A stretch of DNA of 64,000 bases from assembly GCA_905183005.1 (NCBI GenBank), contig CAJJDO010000020.1, forward strand, positions 82,837-146,836. Direction: 5' to 3'. Shown piece by piece: positions 14,861 through 25,216 of this stretch (the stretch's first letter is position 1; every line of letters begins with the position of its first letter). The notes beneath the pieces are model-generated. The model saw only the letters and a program-made list of their open reading frames with translations, was not told the DNA's origin and searched no databases. The DNA comes from Paramecium pentaurelia. Taxonomy: Eukaryota > Ciliophora > Oligohymenophorea > Peniculida > Parameciidae. A program made the translations under genes and the position numbers.

Positions 14861-15806
14861 ATTAGTAAAATCAGCGGGTTTCTTTTTGTTTGATGAATCT
14901 TCATCATCTTCTTCATCAGTTGTACTACTTGGTTCAGAAACACTTTATTCTTATTAATCTTCTTCTTCTGGAACTCTGTCATCTGGTTTTGGTCTGACTG
15001 GTTATGTTGGTTAGATAGGTTTTTTGGTTTCATCCTATCCTTATTATTGACCATCAGGTTTAGCTGGAATTACTACTTATCCATCATCATCTTTTGGTTT
15101 AATTCTGACAATGGTTCCTTGGCCATCAGAACATTCTTTAGTAATTTCTCTAACTTCATCAGCTTTAGAATTGATAATGTTGATTGTAATCTAAAATATA
15201 TATTTAATAATTTTACTTAAGGTCCTTTTTAACATTAATTTCTAACTTATTCCCTCTCTTTCATTAATCTATTAATTAATTCTTCTATTTTGTCACAACA
15301 TTATTCTAAGTCTTTTTCATTCTCAGCAGTATCTAATAAACTTACTACTCCTTATAATTCCATAGCACTATCTTTTCTCCATCTTTAATATGGTGTAATT
15401 TATAAATGTCCTGCACTTATTTAACTCATAATATCTGAGAATGAATTTCTGAATTGCAACAACACTAGAACTATAAAATATATTTATTACCAGGTTATGC
15501 ATCATCATAACCATTTCCACGAAAATCTTATAATGCCACCTTTAATTACTAAAGATTATTCGAATCTGTGCTGAGCTAGTCTTAATTCTCTAAGATTTCT
15601 GACCATGCATCAATAGAAGTGCTCACTTCTCCTAACATTGGACTACACTCTAATTAATTTGTCTCCAATTGATGCAATTCACTTAAACTATGCAATTTTA
15701 GATTGCTTCCTAATTAAATGAATTGTTAAGCTAAATTTAGCTATTAACTCATACCTCCTAGCGTACAAGCTAGTAATAACACTATAAGCAGCGTTTTATT
15801 ATTCAT
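1..15806 (-). CDS. Giant secreted protein with about 24 tandem LamG/ConA-like domains (3' end outside window)
   Basis: The frame is open from an ATG at 15806 to the left edge with no TGA, so at least 5,253 residues are encoded. It starts with a hydrophobic signal peptide (MNNKTLLIVLLLACTLGG), then about 200 residues of Gln/Glu-rich, coiled-coil-like sequence and an acidic Pro/Asp/Glu linker. From about 14860 leftwards two related modules alternate. Module A has a YGYGFW.R.L..YP start, GDR.LA.W and a closing GG.D..RYPGFNG. Module B has YSFSGWFKW, LGDRTL..W.G, TYTY, WFYVYYGYS and a closing VG.D..GFNGK...FN.G.GAF. This is the pattern of LamG/concanavalin-like jellyroll domains (W-x-W start, GDR, F-x-G end). 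Two introns, 15471-15490 and 15191-15216, keep the frame; the rest of the repeat is intronless. A surface or extracellular adhesion role is inference. The C-terminus is not seen, so a membrane or GPI anchor cannot be judged. Confidence 0.9.
15191..15216 (-). other. Intron 2 of the LamG giant gene (26 nt)
   Basis: On the coding strand it begins GTAAAATT and ends ATTTTAG, and it contains no coding similarity. With the 20-nt intron at 15471-15490 it brings the N-terminal linker into the frame of the repeats. Both introns lie in the first 0.62 kb of the gene. Confidence 0.8.
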
Positions 15807-15950
15807 AAATAAAAAATAATAATGAATATTGTATTATCATAATCCTTATAATTACAAGAAAAATTCGTTTTTTCCATTCTTCATCAGGGATTATAATTAA
15901 TTAATATATATAAATTTCTGTTAATATAATGAATCCTCATTAAAAATCCC

Positions 15951-16642
15951 ATGGCAGAAATCCCCCCATTTAAATTAGTAGTTTTAATTATTCAATCAAT
16001 CTTCAAGTACCAACTAAATTTCTATAAGAAGACAGTTTCTCTTCACTTTAATATTTTATTATCAATTTATTATTATATATATTCAGCATTTTCTTGTATT
16101 AATTAATGTCACAATCATCATTTTTCTAATTTCTATAAAAAATCTTAATAGAACAAGCTGTTTTAGAAGGATATCAATTTGCATGTAAACGAAATTACCA
16201 AGGATCACTAATTTTTACTGCACTTTTAATAATAAATAATATTTAAAAAACTATTCTTCCAGAAAACACTCTATTTCATAAAGTAAATAAAATAATATAA
16301 ATAATCTTTCATGTTTTTCAACTTATTCAATTTATTATATAAATAACCATATCTATAGATTAAGAATAAATAGTTAAATTAGATATTTATTACTATATAT
16401 TTATATTCCATATATTTTTTAAGCTTTAATTTTTTTCATACTAATAAATTTTTATTTGTCGTACCATAATGAACATACTAATAATTTTATTTCACTATAC
16501 ATAACAGTTTAGATGTATTAAAAAGATTTTAAACTTGAATTTTATTAGGATACTTGAGTTTATGTAATATAAATAATACAAAGAATACTAGAGATTATAA
16601 ATAATTTTATATTGTTTTTGTATATGTTATAAATCTCATTGA
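15951..16642 (+). other. Gap between genes with unresolved open frames
   Basis: The stretch between the LamG start (15806) and the next minus-strand gene has no recognisable family. On the plus strand one frame starts MAEIPPFKLVVL at 15951. Another starts MSQSS at 16106 and stays open to a TGA ending at 16642, overlapping the 3' end of the gene on the other strand. The part encoding ILIEQAVLEGYQFACKR looks coding-like. However, with TGA as the only stop in such AT-rich DNA, long open frames arise by chance, and I found no intron set that joins the pieces convincingly. It could be a small real gene. Confidence 0.25.
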
Positions 16643-17102
16643 TTTTATGCTGTTGAATCCTAAATTTTGGAAGTCATTTCAAGATAGGCTGCATTCATTT
16701 TACTAGCCAAATCATTTCCTGTTTCAGATTCAAGAATATTTCCATTAATATCTGTGGCTGTATAGGAAATAACACCAGCATTGTTTGAAAGATCAACTAT
16801 TTCTCCAACAATTCCTGGAACATACTCAGAATGAGTTTCTGTGAATGATGTGTGTTTTTTAGTTTAAGTCTCTTTTTCTGTTGTAATTTGTGCCCAATGT
16901 TCTAAGAAAGAATATAGATAATTAATTAATTACAAGCTTCTTTTGCACTCAAATGATAATCTTTATCTCCTAAATTTTCAAATTCAAAGAAAGCACTATT
17001 AAAGGTTCTAGCTTTTTTATTATGAACTGCTTTATGTGTTTTTCTTACATGTCCTGCTGTTACTGATAATAATAAGACACAGATGAGAATTGCCTTAATC
17101 AT
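16636..17102 (-). CDS. Small secreted protein, unrecognised
   Basis: It encodes 144 residues after removal of one 32-nt intron (16902-16933, GTAATTAA...TTCTTAG). The start MIKAILICVLLLSVTAG is a clear signal peptide, so the product enters the secretory pathway. The remainder is hydrophilic, rich in Thr, Glu, Ser and Asn, with no Cys in the mature part and no second membrane segment. I do not recognise the family. The gene lies 67 bp downstream of the next minus-strand gene and is followed by a long AT-rich gap. Confidence 0.75.
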
Positions 17103-17169
17103 AATTTATATTATTATTAAAAATCGTTTTTACTTCTTTTTGGTTTTAAATTTTTATTCAATATATCTA

Positions 17170-17682
17170 TCATTCATCTTTCATTTACTTCCATACTAAT
17201 ATTATTATCCATATTATCAAGAGGAAAATAAACATTGGCCAAAATACAATACAACTTTAATTGAGCAGCCATGTGACTGTTAAAATAATCAAGGCCCATT
17301 TGCATGTTTTATAATTTATACGATTATTGAGATCATGGAAACTTAATGATAAATGAAACCATCTAGTATTTTTGCAAGGTATTAAAATACAACAACCATC
17401 AATGCATCTACAACAAGCAGAAAGAGAAAATTAAATTAATTAGAGTAATATTATTGATCTAATGAAATTACAACCCTCAGGAGTTTCATAAATTTTCTTT
17501 AAAAACACTTATGTAAACATAAACCCTAAAAAAACAAATAACCAATATGCAAAACAACATTCAAAGCAATCTGGTTGTTTTCTTGACTTTTTAACTCTTC
17601 TTTATAAATCTTATAAGTATTATTGTCTCAATTTCTCATCATTATTATTTTCTCTTACTATAATTATAAATTTACGTATCAT
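17170..17682 (-). CDS. Cys-rich multi-pass membrane protein, unrecognised
   Basis: A 170-residue frame without introns (513 nt). A short charged N-terminus (KKSRKQPD) leads into a Cys-Cys motif and a first hydrophobic segment (AYWLFVFLGFMFTQVFL). Next come a second segment (SIILLQLIQFSLSACC), a compact Cys cluster (CCRCIDGCC, then PCK) and two further hydrophobic stretches near the C-terminus (WALIILTVTWLLN; FIFLLIIWIIILVW). The Cys cluster at a membrane boundary suggests palmitoylation or a disulfide/metal-bound loop, which is inference. The ATG at 17682 was chosen because an upstream ATG (17719) is in another frame and could not be spliced in cleanly. The function is unknown. Confidence 0.65.
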
Positions 17683-17789
17683 CTATTTAATGGGTCTTCT
17701 CTTCTTCTCGATTATTCATAGAATTAAAAAATACAAAATTACAATTTTAAATTATTATATTTATATATATATATAATGTTTAACTATAT

Positions 17790-18385
17790 TCAAAAATTTT
17801 TGGCATATTTATCAACCTACATAAAAAGTTCATTATTATATACATTACAATTTTCCTTAATCTATCAACTCCCAATTTATTTTCTCCTGTTATATTATCT
17901 AATAATAAAATCTCTTATAATTATTACCTGATTTATAAGGTGGTGAAATTCTTATTGAAATAGATGGAATAATAATCTCTTAGTCTTTCCAATCAACATC
18001 TCTATATAACTTTTATAAATGATCAAATAATTGTTAATGGGGTTCTTTCATTTCTTTTTTTAACATTTCTTATGCCATAGCTGCCAAATCGATAGCCAAC
18101 AAATTTTATAACGTTTACTATGCTTAGTAGAACGCATACTTTAGGATCTTAAATATCAATGGTTTGTAATTCTTGTATTGATTGTTGATTAATTAAAAAA
18201 AAGTCATCATCATTTTCTATAATATTTGCAATTTCATTTATACTTAATATAATGATAGATTCATCACAATAATATATGAGTCCTTGAAATACATCACCAT
18301 AATTTGTTGTGACTTTAGCTTACATACCAAATAATTATAGTTTTTAAGTGTCTGTTGTCAATAAAGTCCATTACTATTTCGACAT
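17790..18385 (-). CDS. LSM12: LSM12 homologue (Lsm-like plus anticodon-binding domain)
   Basis: It encodes 170 residues in four exons; introns 18118-18139 (22 nt), 17899-17927 (29 nt) and 17817-17848 (32 nt) all keep phase. Residues about 17-75 read as an Lsm barrel (VTTNYGDVFQGLIYYCDES, then FFLINQQSIQELQTID). Residues about 90-165 match the LSM12 anticodon-binding (AD) domain, with QQLFDHLQKLYRDVDW, a DWK...I.IP region, ISPPYKSDNITG and a closing LRKIVDKY. LSM12 family members bind RNA-associated partners and regulate mRNA stability and translation. The length fits the family (about 195 in animals). It stops 107 bp before the membrane-protein start and begins 59 bp from the stop of the RINGv gene. 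Confidence 0.88.
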
Positions 18386-18444
18386 AAATTAATAATTTAT
18401 TTAATATTATATATTTTTAAGCAAAATATTGAAAGAATCTATAC

Positions 18445-19269
18445 TCAAAGACAATGTATCTGATTCCTTCTTTACAATTTACTATGGATTTATCTTTTCC
18501 TATGTAACACTTTATTTGAAGGTTAATAATTATGAAATTACCAATTCTCAATCATTTCTATTTTATGAGCTGATAAAACACTAAAACAAAGATTAATAGT
18601 TATCACAAGAAGTATTAAACATATAACTATTATAATAGATATAGTTGATAATGATTTGATTCCAAATCTTGAGATAATTGAAATTGAACCATAAATACCA
18701 AGTGCTATAAAAACTAATTAAATTATCCAACAAAATTTAGTTGTCAATTTTATATTCTAAAATTAACAAATATCAAATCTATTAACAAAATTTACTTTAT
18801 ATTCTAATTTATGTTTACAAATTTCACAATATAACTAAAAATATATAATGAGTACATTTTTATTATAAATCTTATTTACACCAAATTATTCTAAAATCCA
18901 CATCTTTAAACATTCTTCATGTACAAATTCAGTAGAACCTTTACATTTACATGGTGAAATAAAATTTGAAGATTCTTCATCTTAAATGCATATTCTGCAA
19001 TTTTTTTCTAAATTTTTGATATTAATACTTAATTCTGATTAAATAGTTTCAAGTATGTCATTTGTATATATTCTACAACCAACTATTTTCTTTCTAATCA
19101 AATCCTCTAGTCTAATTCATAATGTTACTCTAGAGTAAATTGTCTTTAATATTTTTTTTCTTTATTTCTATGTTTTCAATATAATAGTTTCATTAATTCC
19201 TTGATCAGAAGTATTTAAAACTAAAAAATTTGTATTTGGAGTAGTTGCCTAATTTCTATCATCACTCAT
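18445..19269 (-). CDS. RINGv (MARCH-type) membrane E3 ubiquitin ligase, copy 1
   Basis: About 266 residues with one 24-nt intron (19105-19128). A hydrophilic N-terminus leads to a C4HC3 RINGv finger: CRIC, PCKCKGS, VHEECLKMW and YCEICKH. Two hydrophobic segments follow (about residues 185-235: WIIQLVFIALGIYGSI and ISIIIVICLILLVI). This RINGv-TM-TM layout is that of MARCH ligases, which ubiquitinate membrane proteins in endomembranes with the finger facing the cytosol. A 21-nt GT...TTTAG stretch just before the second Cys pair could be a further in-frame intron (259 residues if removed), but the neighbouring paralogue has no intron there. The stop is set by alignment of the tail (HNYQPSN) with the paralogue (CNYRPRR). 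Confidence 0.85.
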
Positions 19270-19324
19270 TAATACGAAATTTTAAGGATAAATGCAATTA
19301 AAAAATAAATAATTAAAATATTTT

Positions 19325-20328
19325 TCATTATTCTGATATATTTGGACTTGTAGCTAATTAGCTAACTTAAATTATCTATAAACTAGTTGGACCATTTGGA
19401 TGAATTTAAGCTGTCTTTTTCTTAGCTATAGGACTTCCACTTATACTTTAACCCATTTAAGATTATAATTAAAATATACTACCCTATTTAGTCTCTCTTC
19501 TTGGTCGATAATTACATATTGTCCATTCCTCAATCATTTCTATTAAATGAAATTCAATCACACTAGCTATGAATTAAACTATCATTATTAAACACAACAC
19601 AATTAATAATGTCATGACCGCATCAATACCTATGCTAGATAATCCAAACTTGTTAAATAATACTATATATTATTAAGCTTTACCAACTATAGTACTGATT
19701 ATACCAAATATGAAGAAGAGTTAAATAAGCCAACATATCTTTTAGTTTTTTGGTACATCCCAAAATCGAGATTTATCAAAGTGATTATGCAATTGCATCC
19801 TCATACTAAACTTTTGTGAACATAATTCACATTTAATCTAATTTCTATTTTAATAAAGTACTTTGTCTTGAAATACATCGTTTATACCATTTTTCTATAG
19901 GATCCAAAGTTTTAAGCACTCTTCATGTACATACTACAAACTTCCTTTACATATACAAGGCATTATAAATCTTGAAGTCTCTTCCTCATTCATACATATT
20001 CTACAGATCACTTTTGTTATTTCAATAAAATATACTTCCTCTTTTAGATAGTTATAATTACTATTCATTCATTTGATTCACATATATGTTACAACCTATC
20101 AACTTTTTTCTTTTAACATCCTATATCCAAATCTCATATTACCTAATAATAAAATGTCTTTAAAATTCCTTTTTTCCTAATATCCTTTCTTGGTGAAATA
20201 TACTCATCAGATTAGATATCAAGATTAACACTTGGTATAAATTACATTGAAGAATTCAATGGATTAAAATTTCGATTAGGAGATTATTACGTAAATCTTA
20301 TATCACTCATATTTGGATTGGTTGACAT
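19325..20328 (-). CDS. RINGv (MARCH-type) membrane E3 ubiquitin ligase, copy 2
   Basis: About 318 residues with introns 20121-20142 (22 nt) and 20011-20035 (25 nt). The RINGv finger reads CRICMNEEE, MPCICKGSLQ, VHEECLKLW and CELCSQKF. Two membrane segments follow (CWLIQLFFIFGIISTIV; VMTLLIVLCLIMIVQF) and a Ser/Thr/Gln-rich tail. It is colinear with the gene 55 bp downstream (shared KRKK-(I/L)(V/I)GC upstream of the finger, shared IEMIE after the last membrane segment), so the pair is a tandem duplication. The divergence is large and the intron positions only partly match, so it is not recent. Its longer C-terminus is missing from copy 1. Confidence 0.87.
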
Positions 20329-20516
20329 AAGGTTTTAATATTTTTATTATTATATATAAATACAACAATTATCTTTATAATTTATAACCATAGTATTAAT
20401 AATACTCCCGAAGTTTTCATTTGAAAATTTAACTCTTAAGTTTTAACATTTTATATTTTATATTTTTTAAAATTAATAGACATAAAATTGTAAATAATTT
20501 TATTTTTTAATTTAAC

Positions 20517-23500
20517 TCATAATTCTCCTGAATAATGGAAATAACTAATATTAGTTTGCAACATTGTAAATCCTATTTATAAAGTATTCTTAATAATAAT
20601 ATCAGCTATTTCCTTAACCTTATTTTAGTCGATCACAAAATCTTTCCAATTTTCATTAAGAAGATTATAACTTTCATTTCTTATTGGATTTCCATGCCTT
20701 TGATTTATATACAATATCCTTTATGAATAATTTGAATGAGGAACTGAAACATAAGTTAATTTTCCGTTTATCAAACTAACATATATTGATTATGAATCGT
20801 GTTCCTATTATGCATGCATATTTAAATTACCATATCCTTAATTTGAGCAATTTTTCAGGCAAAATACTTTTGAACATAAGATACAAACGAGAATATCTTC
20901 ACTTTTAGAAAATTGCTTATTATATGATTTACAATAATGACATAATTTTGAAAAGTATTTATCATGAAATTATTAAAAATTTTGACCCAAAATATTAATT
21001 ATCTAATTTCTTATATGGATTTACAATTTCATATAATATTCAGCAAATTCATCCTTTAATTATAATTAATAATCCTTATTCTTTTTTGATTCCTCTTTTA
21101 AATTTAATTATATTCCAAAGCATTAACATAATATTTCCATTTCTTATGAATAATTATGATAAAATTTGGTTGCTAATTTTAATATCTCAGCTTTTAATAT
21201 ATCTGAATTTTATGCTTTAATTATATGTTTATCTATAGCATTTAATAAAAATATTAAAATTGACTTGCCAGATTAAAAATTATAATTTAAATTATGTGTC
21301 CATCCACAAATTTTATAATTTTCTATTGTTAAACTTAAAAAATTTATTAATTGCTTCAATATTAAATGTTAATCTAATTGCTAAAACTCTTTAACATTTA
21401 TAAATAAATTTTAAATTAAATTAATAATTAACTCTAGGTATATTTCTACTAAAATTAATAATTCATTATTTTGATATTATTGGTAAATTGCTTAATTCTT
21501 GTGTAATTGTTTGACTACTTATAATAAATATTGATTAAAAGATTGTAATTATTAATTATTCATATTTTCATCCATAGGCATTTAAATATTAAAGCATTTT
21601 AAACATATTGGACAATTGTATTTTTGCCATTCTGGAAGATTTGAAGATTTTTTTTGGAACAAATCTCCGAAAAACTATTAAAAACAATTATCATGATATT
21701 TATGAATACAATTTTCAATTGAGATTGCTGGAGAATAAATTGAATTATTTGATGCTTATTCAATTATTTATGGTATTATTGAATAATTATTTGCAGGTAT
21801 TCTATTTGATAAGAATATTAACATAACTTTATTAGATTGAAGTTCTAATTAACAAAAATCACATTTTTATTATTTTACATCATTTAACAAATGCTAATTC
21901 ATCAAGTTCTATATAAATTTTGAGGATTTCATTTTATCATATTTGAGTCTATAATGAGATTTAGATGCCTTAGCTTTTTATAAAAATATATTAGAAGGAG
22001 AAAGATTAGGAATATCACCATTAAATGATTATTTCTACATTAATAAAATTAAAAGTTCAAAATCAACTTAATATTCCTAAAGTTTTTGATTGTCTCTTAA
22101 GTTTTATAATTAATTTAAAATATTTTGTGTTTAAATTTAAAGATCATTTTTATAGAAGTAATTTGCACAAATAAGTTAATAGTAAATAAATTAAATGAAA
22201 ATTTATGTTTAAATAAACCCTTAACTTATCAAATTAAAACTTTAGAATATAGAAGGAATAGAACACATAACTTAAAGTATATTTTTTCTAAGATAATGAT
22301 AATCTGGTTAATTAAATTATTAGATGTCATATTCAAGGCCATTACCAAAAGTAAGCACTCTTTAAGTCATCAATTTACTCTATAGTAATTGTAATAACAA
22401 TTATCTAAGTTCTTGATCTAAAATAAATAAATTAGGATCATAAATCTATTTATATTCTTTTTTTAAGGTCAATTTATTCACAGAAGTATCAAAATAACAA
22501 AATTTTAAGATGTGTTTTTCTAAATTTGATGATATTGATATTCCCATTGTTTAAAATTTAATCATTATTGTAGAATATAAATAATAAGAAGAACTAGCTA
22601 AAATGTTTTATATTAGTTTCTGTAAAGCCTATTGTAGAATGTTTGGTAAATTATCATCTTTTTCAAAATAGGTAATGCATATATTAAATACATCTAAATC
22701 TGAAGTCATCATTCTCATAAAATATTCACTAAATTAGATAATAATAAATACTAAGTTATTTCACAAGTCTATCCTATTGTTGGAACCTAAATAACTTGAA
22801 ATGCTTAATAAATATCTGAAAGTCCTATGGAATCAAATAGAAAAAGATACAATTTACCAAATGCTGTGTCAATTGATTCAGATTTAAAACAAATCTTGGT
22901 TGAACTAATTCCAAAATAATCTTAGATAACGTCTGGATCTTCAGTATAGTAAATTGTTGTAAAAGTTTAAATGCATCTTTACAAAATTTTTTATAGATTA
23001 TTTTTAATAATTTCTATAGGTTCTTCTAATAAATCTGATAAATATGATCTAAAATCAGCAGGATTTTTATATTCTTTTTAACAAAAATGTACATATAAAA
23101 ATATGATAAACATTTTATCCAATAATGATGCATTTTTAAAAAGATGTATACACATTGATTTTAATAAAAAACTCTTTTAATCATTTGTTTAATTCATTTT
23201 ATTTAATTATTAATCATAAAATTATTTAATCTCTTGATCCAATGATGGAAATATGTTTCTTTTAAGTTTGATAAAATTATAACATTTAACTATCAATAAA
23301 TTAATAAAATTTGTTTAAAATTATTTTGTACTTAATTTTGATGAAAAAAAATTCTATATTGTTAAGTTTATAATATCAAGAGCATATCCTTAAAAATCAA
23401 TATAAACCAACATATTCTCTTTATCAATCACTCTAAATGAATAATCTCCTTTATAAGATTAATATACAGATGGAAAAGCTTCACTTAAACTATTTATCAA

Positions 23501-24912
23501 AGTTGTAATAATATGATCATTCATTTGATAATTTTTTAAAATTTTTTTATTAACATTTTAATTCATAAAAAGATTAAAATCTTTTCCTAATATTTATTAA
23601 AATTGAATCATGCAAAGTTCTCCTAACTCTTTTTATTATAATTAAGTATCCATAAATTCAAGTGGTTATGTTGGAGGATTCATCCATTGTTCATTTGGTG
23701 TATGAAGATATTAATATTGTTTTTAAATCATTTTAAATAATTCATAAGTATAATTTCCAAATACATATTCATTCAAAATTGATATATCTTAAATCGAACT
23801 AAGATACTCTAGAAGTTCGCAATTGTTTACATCTACATTAACTAATTTTGAAGTTTATAAAGCTTGAAAATATTATTCAGTTTATTTAATTAAACCTTAA
23901 ACAATGCCATCATTATCAGAGATATATTCTTCATCTCCCATCAAATTTTCGATTTATTTTATTGAATGTTGAATAATATCACTATTAGGAGTGACTATGA
24001 TTTTAACATAAGAAGTAAAAGATTGAAATTTCTTAAAACATAATTAAATAAACGATTGTTTAAACTAATTTTTAAAAAGCTTTAAAATTAATCCTGATAA
24101 ATTAAAATTTAATTCAAAATATTCTAAAAGGGGTTCAATAAATCCATAATTTTGTAAAATGGATTCTAAGATTGAATATTAAGGGTTTTGCTAAAAAGGT
24201 AATTGAAATAAATAAGAAACAAAATTTTATAAAGTTGGATTATTATCAATTATAAAATCTATGCCAAGATAAAATATTTCAAATAAAAATCTAGTTTTGC
24301 ATATAAGTTCATAGTAATTGCTTATCTAAAATTTTGAAACAATTAACTTTTCTAGTTTTGATAAATTTTAATTCAAACTAAAGTCATAAAGTACTAGCAA
24401 AGTAGTTGGAAATTAATGTATTTACTTTGAAATTTATATAGAATATTATTCAAACAAAATTGCAAAAGCTCTAATAAATTACTCAATATTTTAACATAAA
24501 TCTTAGGGTATTTTTTAATTTTGATTAATTTCTGATTAATGTTTTTAATTATGAATACTACAAAGACATTCTTTAAATATATCAGTATTACCACAATCAC
24601 ATATACCTTAAATGGTAGTTGGAAAAAATTGATGGCCTAAATAAAATTGTGTTTGATACCTTTATGTTTTTCAAAATCAAAACATTCTTGACATATCATA
24701 TTTTATATATTTTTTGAACATGTAAAACATTGAAAGACAATTTCACCTTTTTCAATTGTGTTTTAACATTAAAATTTGGGGACTTTTGTTTATTGTATAA
24801 AATTAAGATGAGACTGCTAATTTGAAATAAAAATAGCAAATATATCCTAATCTTCAAGATCTTTATCATAATGATTGCATCTTTGATCTAATTTTTCAAT
24901 TAATGACTTCAT
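20517..24912 (-). CDS. UBR1-family N-recognin E3 ubiquitin ligase
   Basis: It encodes 1,449 residues with two 23-nt introns (24637-24659, 22729-22751). Residues about 49-113 are a UBR box: C..., FQCFTCSKN, ICQECFDFEKHKGH, ICDCG and CLCSIH, with the Cys/His zinc ligands in family order. Residues about 990-1090 carry a RING-H2 (CDFCQLEL ... CIHKYHDNCF ... CPICLKCF). The last 150 residues match the UBR C-terminal cap (CILCSKVFC, HAQQEHDSQSIYVSL, LYINQRHGNPIRNES). UBR1 proteins bind destabilising N-terminal residues and send the substrate for proteasomal degradation. The protein is shorter than animal or yeast UBR1 (about 1,750-1,950). Its start faces the K+ channel gene across 304 bp. Confidence 0.9.
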
Positions 24913-25216
24913 GGATGAAAATATTTATTAATTATGATGAAATCACTTCATAAGCTAAATATATTAGGAAAAGAATTGTAACAGAATTAATTTAAGTACA
25001 TATAGATTATTGAACATAAATTATAAATAATATGGGTTTATGATAGCTCATAAAAATGAAATTAATAATGAATAATTTAAGGTATTAAGATTTTTTGATT
25101 TTAGATGTTAATAGACAAGTTCAATTAAGTAAAAGGCTATTAATGTGATAATCATATATAGTTTTTGAAATGGTAAAGAATAATATTAATTAATTGCTTT
25201 CATTTTAATTTTCTTT
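24913..25216. other. Divergent intergenic region, UBR / K+ channel
   Basis: These 304 bp separate the start codons of the two genes and presumably hold both promoters. The DNA is AT-rich with no recognisable gene; one ATG just upstream of the channel start is in another frame. I see no clear repeat or palindrome. Confidence 0.5.

Noticed and set aside
1..15800. Many short separate genes on both strands
   Set aside because: They are fragments produced by reading TAA/TAG as stops. Under the ciliate code they merge into one minus-strand gene, and plus-strand frames are shadows.
15951..16642. An OPA3-like or other identified small gene
   Set aside because: The first residues looked suggestive, but no splice pattern joins the pieces in frame and the rest shows no family motif.
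20011..20061. Alternative 23-nt intron at 20039-20061 in the second RINGv gene
   Set aside because: It leaves the exon total out of phase. The 25-nt intron at 20011-20035 restores the frame into the RINGv finger.
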